DNA of 64,000 nt from Circinella minor (taxonomy: Eukaryota > Mucoromycota > Mucoromycetes > Mucorales > Lichtheimiaceae), in assembly GCA_016758965.1 (NCBI GenBank), contig JAEPRB010000003.1:310001-374000 (forward strand), in the 5' to 3' direction. Shown in pieces: positions 12,609 through 23,049 of the stretch (the stretch's first letter is position 1; every line of letters begins with the position of its first letter). The notes beneath the pieces are model-generated. The model made no database searches. It was given only the letters and a program-made list of their open reading frames with translations, and had not been told where the DNA came from. The translations under genes were made by a program, and so were the position numbers.

Positions 12609-15600
12609 ATGTTTTTGGACTGGATAGCGCAGCTTCGTCTGCTGCAACATGACCCTCGTATGTTCCTTGTTTTTAATCTTTTTGTAATTAATTCTTGTTG
12701 TGTGCCTATGTCTGCGTGAGGCGTGTATATATAGTGATTATTTATTGGGTGATCATCGTTTATAGAATACTAAAAAAAAAAAAGCGGTTCATTTTATTAC
12801 TCTTCTTTTCTAAACTTAGAAACAAACATTCTTGGATTGCTTCCATTATCCATTCGCCGAGCTCTTATATCCGAAATCACGAATTACCTTCAACCTGGAC
12901 CTGGAAAACATTTACCTGATCCCAACATCTTTGCATCACCAGCACACGTCAAATGGTTTATGGAAGTTTTAGGGCAAGGTTTTAGTTTACCGCTCGAAGA
13001 TATGGACATCACTAGTAACGACGTGAGTATATATGCTCAGTGGTTATTTGAACCTCATTTACGACCTGCTGCCGTTGTCAACGAAGGGTTAGAGCAAGAA
13101 TTTTACCAGATCATATTTCATCAATTTTCCTTACTTTTTCAACCACGGATCATACAACCACCTTCTGTTCCACCTCCTTTCGTCTCCAATAATAGCAACA
13201 ATTCCAATAGCAGTAACAACAATACTTCCCCTAATGTAACAACAAGTAATAATAATAACAGTAGCAGTAATGTTAATAATATCAATAACAAGAGTAACAA
13301 TCCGGCACAACCTCACCATCAACAGCAATCACAACATTCTGCTCATATTGGTACAAGTAGTGGACGTCCTAGTAGCTTTTACCTTAATATGTTACCAGTC
13401 AATCCCCACGCTAACATTGTTCCAGTCACTCTACCTTCACCAACAAATACTACTTCACCTCATGTTGGATCAGGAGCACCGAGTGCAGCATCAGCTAACA
13501 ATGCATCAGCTTTAAAAGAAACATTAGCACAGCTTATCCATCGTCATATCGAATTATGTAATAAGACATTGACTGTATTGGCTATGGCAGGAAGGACTTT
13601 GGAAATGTCGGTGGAGACTTGGACGATTCTTTTGAAAACTGTGTTGGGTATTGCGGATTTTCTATTGAAAGAACCTGTGGCAGATAATTCAGTAACTGGT
13701 GTCGTTAATATGGGTGATGAATTATGTGAACATTTATTACGGGTAAATAAATATTCGATTTGAAAAAACAAATGTTTTTTTATTTCCATGAGGAAAGCGA
13801 GAAGAAAAAGAAGGAAGAAACTCTTTTCATATTATGTTCATAAAACTGGATTCTATTTTTGTAGGTGCTTTTCGAACTTTGGTTACGTTCACGAATACGA
13901 GAAGTGGAAATGTGGGATATACTCAAGGTAATACGACTTTTTTTTCTCGTACCAAACAACTAAAATAGATAGCGTTTATATACTGATACAAGTCGGATGG
14001 GAGAAATTAGGAATGTTTTATGCGTTGGTCTCATCGTTCAAAAGCAATCCAGCAGTGGAGCTCGATTACTTTTTCGTTAACGAATCGCGTCTTAAACTTG
14101 ACGTATGGTTCAGATGAAGGCACCGATATGGTTGTATTATCTACCAATGGTATCAATGTCAAACTTGACCTATCACCCGATTTTGTTCACTACTCATGGC
14201 ATCGCATTCTTTACCTTGCACCACATCCACTTCAACTACCCCCATCCAATTTTACAATTATGATGCTCGGCATTGGACAGTTAGTCGACTTGTTCAATTT
14301 AGTTGGAGAACGCAGGACGTCACCGACCAATACGATCGAACAACCGGACGGCAACACAATATTACACATTTTTGGTAGTTATTTATTTGATGCTTGTTCC
14401 ACTGCACCTTCTGCTAGCATGGAATCACAACGTGGATGCGCTTCTGCGTTCGCCACTTTATGTAAAATATTTTGTCGACCACAACGATCCACGCCATTTT
14501 TGAGAACTTATATCGAACGATTTTATGCTGCACTTTGTGTCGGGCTAAAGTCGGATGCATGTTTGCCTACCATATTATTACATTGTACTGAACTTTTTGC
14601 AACCGATTTGGTGGGTGTAAAAATGCTTGCTCCTGAATTTATTTCGGCTATCAAAATGGTGTTACCCAAGTTACAAATTGATTGTCGGGGATTCGTAAGT
14701 GTGGACGATTTAAGATTGGCAGCTATCAAGGTAGTAAGCACGATCATGTGTTTACCCAATCATTTTGATAAAGTGGAACTAAAACCAGGATGGGATTGGG
14801 ATATGCAATGTGCTTCTGATAATGCATCTGTTATGGGTGAACAAGAACAAATTGTAACACAATTGGTAAACTTTTATATAATTTTCTATACTTATTAAGG
14901 AGAAAGAAGAACGAACTAAAATAAACTAACAAAATGATGATGATGGTGAACTGCAAAATATTATTAATAGATACGTGTTTTGTATGCAAATCAACATAGT
15001 GATGATAATATTGAACGACCATTTACAGGTGTAAGCTTTTTTTCCCTCTAGAGATTTTATATGGGTAACATTCAAATAACATATACGTATCATTCATCAA
15101 TGTAGCTCAAGTTTTATATATTGGAACTTCTTTTAATGTCTTTACGCACAGAGACATCATCGTATAATATGAGGTATCTACTACATCTTATTAATGTGTA
15201 TGTGATCGAGGATGTTCCATTTTGTCCAGGACTTGTTGGGACAGTTGTAAAATTAATTGAGGAAAAGGTAAGCAAGTAAAAAAAAAACGCTCTGATTATA
15301 TATATATATACATGTAATTGTGTGGATAAAATGAGGAGAATTTTAATCTAATTAGGGGATAATAATAAATATAATAACAATAATAGATTCTTACTATGCA
15401 AATGCCATCTGATGTTACTTTGGTCGCATTTGATGTTTTGATTGATTTCGTTGATTTGTATGACTATGTAAAAAGGGATAGTAAGGTAAAAATATATATT
15501 GTTTTTTGATGCTTTATCTAAATTTTTGTTGAAAATGTTGGAGTATTAAATGGAATACGTGTATCACGTATTATATAGAATGTCGCACGAGAGCTTGTTT

Positions 15601-18105
15601 TAGCATTAAGTCGTTATGTGGATGCATTAATCAACGCAGGAAAATTGGTAAGATGAAAATTAATTACTCACATTCTTCTTTGAGCTGAAACTTATCTTCC
15701 TCTATCTCTCTTCGTTAATTTTCTATATCGCTGTTAGATACACTCTTATCCTCTTATTGTGCAAGCTTACGATTGTATGCTCAAATGGATATTAGTGAGT
15801 CAATGGATCATTGACGATCAAGATTGTTACAAAGCAGTAATTGTCACTTTGAGCAAAGGTATCACCATTTTTGATCGAGAAACTGATGCAAACAATTCTC
15901 TGGAAACACAACATCCAGAGAAAAAGAAACGTCGCGACACAACTTTCCCACCAACGAAACAATTATTCCAATTGCCACCAAGAGCCAATAAGCCTACTAG
16001 TAGTACTAATAATACTTCATCCCAACAACAGTCATCGACTGGAAGCCGAAGTAACTCTACGGTTCATAAAAAGGAGGAAGTAGCCGTACGTATGGCAGCA
16101 GAATATTGCATGTCTCAATTTGTTAATCAACTGGGCAAGTTTCCATCATGGAATGAACAGTGGTTTACAAACCGTAAACCAATGATAATGAGTGACTTAC
16201 AACAAGTGAAATATCGTCGTTGGAAACAACAGCAACAAGGTTCAACAACAACAATAGCAGGGCAAGATCAACATGATACATGGGAGTCTCGAGATTCTGT
16301 TAGATACTTTTTGTTTGATAAACGAATGATTTTGGCTGTATATGATACTGAAAGTACTTCTGGACCCAAGGAAACTCCTGCTGTTATGGCCATTATACGC
16401 GATACCACGGGTAAATATGTTTGGTCAATGGAAGCACGATACAAGGATCTCCGTAAATCACCACCTAGTTTGTCATCAACAACAACATCACCTATAGGTG
16501 CTTCACCACCAGTACTTGAAGATAATAATATAGGTGATTCCCCAACGTCAGATGATAGTAATGCGCCTACCATTTCTAATACGACAAAAAAACAAAATAA
16601 TCTGGATCGGGTCTTCCAAGCACCCGTAGCACAAGCAGTCAACGAAGATGCCATTCCCGATATCGATGGTTTGTTTGATAAAAATTCGGATAATTGGAAA
16701 CAATGGGCTTCTATTCAATCACTTTCGGAACGGGAGCAAAGCGCTGAAGCTGCTGCTGTTGAGAAATCACAAACGAAACCGCTGGATCGGTATAATGCAT
16801 TACCAACACGTGAAAATATCAATACAGACAGGTAACTAATAACCGCTCATCAGAAGACCTTCAATATATGATTAAAGAATATTAACAATATATATATATA
16901 TATATATATATACTTTCTGTGTAATTATAACAGTGCGCGAGGTTTTCGACTATTACTTAGTGAACTTGGACTATTATTACCACAGAATCGGACACATATT
17001 ACTCCTTTAAAGATTACTGACACACTAATCACAGAAATAGAAACGCTGGATATGTTAAATGAGTACGCGAAAGATTAATTAGAGCACACGAAAAAAAAAG
17101 TATTTGGAATATTGAACTGATCTTTGTCTCACATCTACTATGTATTTATTTAGGCGCGACTGTATATCCATTACCGCTTACTATGCTCAATCTGGAAATA
17201 CCTCTTGGCCAGAACTTGTCGAAACCCCATCAGCCATCAGTGAGCAGTTTTTACAATACCTTAACTGTTTGGGTTGGCCTGTAAGTAAATATATTGAAGT
17301 AACGTGTCCGAATTAAACCATTTATAACTCACAACAATAAATTTTATAAACATAGGTGGATGTTGAAGAACATCAAGGATTTAGAGGAAAATTAGATCCA
17401 ACCATATGTGACACTACACCTTATTATGCTGATCGAACTATTGAATTCTTGGTAAATTCTCCTTACCTGCTTAAATTACCAGCATCATCAACATCAACAA
17501 CGACTGATAATAGTAGCTATAGTAGTCCATATAGCAATATGAAAACTGTTTCAAGGATTCACCAATATGTATCATCAGATGATCATGTTTGTGTGATATG
17601 GATTGAAGATCTCACCAATTACACCGAGCTGGCTCGGCGAATCAAAATGTCAAGTTCGAACAATTCGAAAGCGATGGTGTTTATTTTTATCAATCCGTTA
17701 AAGAATAGTGGGAATGGACTTTTTTGGATACGAATTTTAATACCATCAATTGGGAACAATGCCACTTCGGTGATGGCAAGCCAACGATTAAACGAAAATG
17801 CATTGGTAAAGAAGATTATGCATTATGCATTATACATTATATTTATTATTGTTATTGCGATAATCTAGGATGATATAACGGATTAATAATATCTTTCTAA
17901 TGTGAATTAGATATTTGGACCACTTGTGGATGGAATTATTGTAAGCCGGCATGCCTTAGGAAGTATGGTGAGAAATACAGCTATTTCAGCTCATCAAGCA
18001 TGTCGGGTTGTTACAGATACATATACCCGTCCATATGTCATGCGGAAACAATTTATTGAAGAAATGGCACATCGTCATCGTAGCAAGCAGCAATTATCAG
18101 AGTAA
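12609..18105 (+). CDS. Ral GTPase-activating protein beta-subunit homologue
   Basis: The human RALGAPB family forms a complex with a catalytic alpha subunit that stimulates GTP hydrolysis by Ral-type GTPases, downstream of growth signalling. Twelve exons: 12609-12657, 12820-13742, 13865-13927, 14011-14865, 15106-15267, 15387-15485, 15579-15647, 15738-16831, 16934-17062, 17154-17280, 17356-17805, 17911-18105; 4215 nt, 1404 residues, close to the animal length. The short first exon (MFLDWIAQLRLLQHDP) was chosen because it joins exon two in phase and matches the family's N-terminus. Similarity to the animal protein runs through QQWSSITFSLTNRVL..TYG, the TLCKIFC block and the RapGAP-like C-terminus (VDVEEHQGF; VCVIWIEDL), about residues 1190-1380. 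I see no obvious catalytic Asn thumb, as expected for a beta subunit. An Asn/Ser-rich insert occupies about residues 135-185, and another low-complexity Thr/Ser stretch lies in exon eight. Confidence 0.85.
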
Positions 18106-19036
18106 GTAAATAACAGTGATATTAAGTTGATCCGAGGAAAATAAAACTAATAATAATATTGGAATTATTTAAATATAAAAACTTTAGGTTTTACTCTGAA
18201 GTTTTCATTGGAAAAGATAATTAATTTGCTATTTATTAAATAGCCTTGCATAAAACCATCCCATAAACTAGTATTACCAACCTTTTTTTTTCCTTTTTTT
18301 ACCGTATTAGAATGTCATAATAATAATAATAATAATAATAGTTCCCCTCTTTCCTTTTCCTTTCTTTCTGGTTTTTAAACTTCTTACTAATTTTGATTGT
18401 TATTAATATTATTACCATTACTATTATCAAATCCCATCAAATCAAATCATATAACATAATTTATTGTCCCTTCTTTAAAAAAGGATAAACATACTCATAC
18501 CGCACTTAATCTTGTTGCTGTTGTTGAAATATAAAAAAAACACCTTTTTATTTAATATGATACAGTAGTTTTACCATTTTTTTACTCTGAATACTGGTTA
18601 ATGATATCTGAAAATCGGTATGGTAATTGGCAGTAAATGATACAGGCTCTGAGGTGGCACACTCATGTGGGAGACAAATAGTACTATCGGTGAATGTGTA
18701 AGTAGACTAATATGTATAAGAACAAAGTTTTTTTTTTCTTTTTCAGTTACATTTTATGTAATAAATCATTCATTAAAAATGTGTCGCACACTACAGTCAC
18801 TGTTCGATAGATCAAGCAGGAAAATATCATTAATTTTCTATAATGATATCCGGTCAGGTCTTAGCAAAGATATCGTTATATCGAGCGGTGACCGTACATA
18901 TCAAATAGAAAATAAAGCTCAGATACAATCAATGTGATGGAAGACTTGGTAGGAATGAAAAGAAAATGTTAACATAATGCAATACACAATAGAAGTGATT
19001 ATTGAAATAGGAGGAGGAGAGATATAGTTAATGTAA
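18106..19036. other. Intergenic, convergent gene ends
   Basis: No gene supported. Contains ATA/TAA triplet runs (18319-18340) and T-rich tracts. A 90-residue plus-strand frame at 18665-18937 has no recognisable domain and is probably chance. This is the 3' side of both the RalGAP gene and the minus-strand decaying gene. Confidence 0.45.
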
Positions 19037-21277
19037 TTATTGCTGTTGTTGATTTTTGTCATTGTCAGTTGTATCATCATTACTAGAATATAACCTGCAA
19101 GCGACCGTTTTAAATTGATCAACTTCGACAATTCCGTTTGCTTCCATTTCCAGAAACCATGTTACATTTGTTTGTTCAAGAACGAGTTCCTGAGTTATAT
19201 CGTTCTAATATATACATTTATAAAACATCGAGAGGCATAATACAAATGTACTTACATAAAGCATGGCAATCAGCTCAAAGACTTTAAGCATCTGATAACG
19301 CATAGCCCACTCAGTTGGAATGGTTGCGAGAAACCGCCTTTTGGCCGGATTCATGATACTTGTTTCAGTAAGTGTTATTATATTTTGAATTGCTTGGATC
19401 CCATATATTTTACGTTTAATGATGGCGTCATATGATCCATATTTATACAGATTAATTTGATGTTTTAATGCATTAGAAGTTGATTCGATTTGTTTGAAAG
19501 TGTCATCCATCGAATGCTGAGTATTTTCGGAAATGTTGGAGCTAGTTAAATTATGCTTAATAAACTATAGATGTTATAACATATCACATTCAAGTCCCTC
19601 TTCATATTCTTACCCTGATGACTCAATGATAACAAGATCATAAGAATAATATACATAATTATCAAATTATAGTATAGTCTATTCCCGATTAGCGCAACTC
19701 TCCCAAAAATCTCGATGCAAGTTGCAAGTTGCGATTCCATAAAGTATTTTTAACATTTACAAAACAAAGGGTGTATAACTGAGAGATTTCCAAAAATGGG
19801 AGGTGCAAAAACGGGGTTGACTGTATAACAAACTTCCTAGCGTTAAAAGCACGTTCGTACCTGAATTCCATTTTACAGAATAAGAAACAAGAAGTCATGA
19901 AACACGTTAATAATAACCGTTAAGAAACTTACCAAACGAAATCCAATGCATCCAATACTTTGGCAAATGCTTTAAAAAAAAAAGCACAATGTTTTCCACA
20001 AATGGAGTCCTCTCATTATTAATAGATGGTGTCTTCGTGATACAATTGAGGTGAAAATCCGTCGAAATCTACTTCATCATTTCAGTAAACTTTTTATCCT
20101 TGCTTGTGGGCTCTTGATTCCATTTGCAAAAGACATTTTGATTTTGCCGTAATGCTTCAGTGCAAAAGCCCCAAGCATTATACAACTTCTTTAAAGTTTC
20201 GTTAGATTGAGCCGCTTTCTTATAGTCTTGATATATTGTTTCGGTTTCTTGATCCACTTGAGCATTTAGTGTCGTCATAATACGGATGGCAAAGTGTTCA
20301 TTAAGCAAAGAAATATTCAGTTTTTGTAACTTCGACTGTGTGGTGATAAAAGATTATTGCCAGATGTTTGAATATGATAAATTTTGCTATAACGGACTAC
20401 ACATAGTTCATCCTTTTATTGGTAACTATATTAGTACAACTTCTTTACAATTACTACATGAACTACTTTCATCTTATTTTCTTCTTCATTATCTGAATCT
20501 TGAAAACGGTCTTCCAATGGCTTATCATACACCTAAAGGAAAAGAGTGTAAGGATATATTTTAGGCATAATATGTAAGAAATTCTAAACCCCCATACTTA
20601 CATCAATACTTTCATCACTATTTAAACTGGTGTCGCCCGCATCAAGATTTTCATTCCTGTTGTTACTTGTATATATAATTTTAGCGTCACCTCTAATGCA
20701 TTGTTTACTTGATACATACACTCGCCTTTGTTCTTCAGCAATTTGCTGTGAAGATTCGCTTGGCTTATCTTGGATTTGTTTGCGATGTTCGTTAATTCCA
20801 CTCTGAGTCAATTCAGCGCCAAAAATAAGACCTTCTTGTTCAGCACGACTTCTAGCTCGTTTAAGCCGTCTTTCACTTATGCTCCCTTAAATCGTTTCTT
20901 GCATTCATTGACAGATGTTTCAAATGCCTTCTGTGGCCGTGGTTGTAGCAAATATTAATGGCAATCCTTTAAGGGGAAGAACCGGACAAAGGTAGGTGGT
21001 ATAAGGTTGGAAAAAACAAAACGGTAATTGTACTCAAGAATTATGATCATACTCAACAGACCACAAGCGATTTGAGGATTTTTCCAATATTATACCTGAT
21101 GGTATTCGTTCCAAACCAGTTGATAAGATGTCCGTAAAAGATATTCAGAAATATCATGCTTTTTTCTAATGTCCATGCGCAGCATTTGTTTTCCCATTTT
21201 TAGACCAGTAGCTGCTTGGCATAGCTCAATTTTGAGGTTCACTGGCCCAAAATCATGGCTCACTTTTATGCAAAACA
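19037..21277 (-). pseudogene. Decayed multi-exon gene, 5' end replaced by LINE remnants
   Basis: Exon-like blocks on the minus strand are 21277-21096 (IELCQAATGLKMGKQMLRMD, YLLRTSYQLVWNEYHQ), 20930-20602, 20532-20467 (VYDKPLEDRFQDSDNEEENK), 20335 to about 20030, about 19985-19933 (KAFAKVLDALDFV), 19541-19256 (IPTEWAMRYQMLKVFELIAM) and 19204-19037. Several join in phase with good splice sites, so this was a real gene. It is broken. There is a frame change near 20888, between KKRFKG and SERRLKRARSR. There are stops and shifts around 20069-20000, where ERTPFVENIVLFF and KAFAKVLDALDFV lie in different frames. The first visible exon opens at an acceptor (ttacttacag), but upstream lies LINE sequence instead of a 5' exon. 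Function unknown; I believe the family is Mucorales-restricted. The plus-strand frame at 20286-20564 is its shadow. Confidence 0.6.
19675..19823. mobile_element. MITE-like element, Tc1/mariner type, in an intron
   Basis: A 149-bp sequence bounded by TA dinucleotides (19673-19674 and 19824-19825). The left end reads TAGTCTATTCCCG..GCGCAACTCTCCCAAAA. The reverse complement of the right end reads CAGTCAACCCCG..GCACCTCCCATTTTTGG. These are imperfect terminal inverted repeats of about 40 bp. TA flanks and a CAGT-like terminus fit non-autonomous Tc1/mariner elements. There is no coding capacity. It sits inside the intron 19932-19542 of the decayed minus-strand gene. Confidence 0.6.
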
Positions 21278-21283
21278 CTGTAA

Positions 21284-21297
21284 GTAATTCTATTATT
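21284..21297 (+). repeat. Putative LINE target-site duplication, copy a
   Basis: GTAATTCTATTATT, one mismatch from the two copies at 22614 and 23031. It lies immediately left of the first LINE remnant and next to the intron acceptor of the decayed minus-strand gene. Confidence 0.55.
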
Positions 21298-22613
21298 CAC
21301 CAACTATCATGACAATATTGATGGAAAGCAACTAGACTAATACAAAAAAAATACTGTACTCAACCAGCGGTAACAAGCATGCACATACTAACATCTATTG
21401 GACTCAACTCCTCAGACCTTTCAAGACTCTTATCCAGCCTGCTATATGTCCAGTTTATACGACCAGAATTAGAATATGACACAGCTATCACCTCTTTCAC
21501 CAAAACCCAACTTAAAAATCTAGAACAATTCCAAAATACATGCGTACGGCTGATTTATGGAGCATGCAAAAAATCAGAAACTAAAGGAATGCGCCATCTC
21601 ACCAATCTCTCCAGCATGAACAACGAACGAACCAGTGCTCTACAAGTCTATATATCGCCAGATTTCAGTGCCTTCCTGACGATACGTACTCTTTTTGTTT
21701 AGTTACATTCGAGCTTTAATTACCAGCCATCAACTAGCCCATGGAAAAATTACAACAATCACCCATCTGGCAAAACGTAGAACAACAAAACAATGAGCCA
21801 ATTACTCTCAAGAATCAGGCAACATCGTCTTGACAATCTCACCTCAATATTATTTGACAACACTACTAGGTCTTCAAAAATAGCCGTCAATCAACCAAAA
21901 CTAGGAGTTGACCCGATCATGCGAATGCCTGAGTCAAATAAGGAACGCCGTCATGTATCCAGTGGCGACTAGGATGGTTACCTGGTGGTACTCCAAAACC
22001 ATGTATCAAACGCAACAATAATATATTCAACAAATTACTGCTTCAACTTATATCATCACCTACATATCAATGCAAGTCAGACAAAAATTCCTTATCCCTA
22101 ATTTTAAATAAATTACCAAAATCAAAACCTACATCTCCTTCAAGAATCAAATACCACCTTAAACACATATGGCCCATTGTATACCAATTCCTTGTTGAAC
22201 TCGATGCATGTCAACACTCCTCCTCCAACCAACGACAATACATCGACTCTCAGCCACGACAAGCATATATACTTTGGGTTGATCCACAACATTCTCTAAT
22301 GGACTTGGACTAGATTGACAAACTTTACTACTTTCTTGGCACTCATAAATAAAGAACCTTTATAAAAAGAACCTTTTAGCTTTCTTTCTTCTCTTCTATT
22401 CATACATATTAACCCCTTTAACAGTATACCCGAAGAATTAATATTTCTTTGTTTACGTATGTACCTAGCTCTTTTCCCCATTGGCCTTTTCCCTGTACTT
22501 TCCGCAGGGGTTTTTATTTTTAAAACTTCAATAATTGTGAACTGTTTCAAGCAAGTATGTCCAATCGGACGATGTGTTTAATGGGGACTTCAAATAAAAC
22601 AGATCAATTGATT
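21298..22613 (+). mobile_element. Non-LTR retrotransposon (LINE) remnant, 5'-truncated
   Basis: Only the 3' part of the second ORF of a non-LTR retrotransposon remains. Translation at 21379-21660 gives the post-reverse-transcriptase motifs FIRPELEYDTAI and LEQFQNTCVRLIYGA. After frame changes, 21952-22005 gives QWRLGWLPGGTPKPC, a block I know from Mucorales LINEs. The ORF ends at the TAG at 22312-22314 (ending in MDLD), followed by a 3' UTR with a short ccttttccctgt..aggggtttt stem-like segment and an AAATAAAA-type tail. Frame shifts and stops show it is dead. Its ends touch 14-bp repeats that look like a target-site duplication. Confidence 0.75.
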
Positions 22614-22627
22614 GTAATTCTATTGTT
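22614..22627 (+). repeat. Putative LINE target-site duplication, copy b
   Basis: GTAATTCTATTGTT between the two LINE remnants; identical to the copy at 23031-23044 and one mismatch from 21284-21297. Confidence 0.7.
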
Positions 22628-23030
22628 CAGCCTCCAACCAACAACAATATCAGGATGAAAATCCGGGCCAAGCATTAATAACTTGGATTAATCCTTCCCC
22701 TTGAGCTTACTAGATGAGAAACTTTAATCTGGAACCATTTACAGAGTACACTCACCTGTTGATTAAATAATAATATTATAAACTCCTCCTTATCCTTCTT
22801 AAAAAAGCACGCACTCGCCAATAAAACAAACCTTTGACACCTATGTTATTTTTTTTTGAACCTTTCAAATCCCTCTCAAGTATCTCTTTCTTTATTCCTA
22901 TGTCTTTTCCCTGTCATCCCAACAGGGGCTTTATTTTCTTTACATACATGTATAAACTGTCTCAAACAAATATACCAAACCTGGCGCTGTGTTTAACAAA
23001 AATCATTAAATAAAAAAACAAATTTTCAAG
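22628..23030 (+). mobile_element. Second LINE remnant, severely 5'-truncated
   Basis: About 403 bp of the same family and orientation as the first remnant. It begins inside the last ~25 codons of the ORF: SNQQQYQDENPGQA..WINPSP here against SNQRQYIDSQPRQA..WVDPQH in the first copy. It shares the 3' UTR features of the first copy (ccctgt..caggggcttt; ACTGT.TCAA.CAA.TAT; GTGTTTAA) and ends in AAATAAAAAAACAAA. It is flanked by an exact 14-bp repeat (22614-22627 and 23031-23044), the signature of target-primed reverse transcription. Confidence 0.75.
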
Positions 23031-23044
23031 GTAATTCTATTGTT
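23031..23044 (+). repeat. Putative LINE target-site duplication, copy c
   Basis: GTAATTCTATTGTT at the right edge of the second LINE remnant, 5 bp before the F-box gene's ATG at 23050. Confidence 0.7.
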
Positions 23045-23049
23045 TCCAA

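Noticed and set aside
18665..18937. 90-residue plus-strand frame between RalGAP and the decayed gene
   Set aside because: Looks partly protein-like but has no recognised motif, a T-rich internal tract and no adjoining exon; too weak to call.
20286..20564. 92-residue plus-strand open frame
   Set aside because: The opposite strand carries spliced exon-like blocks (20532-20467 and 20335 downward) that join in phase; this frame is their shadow.
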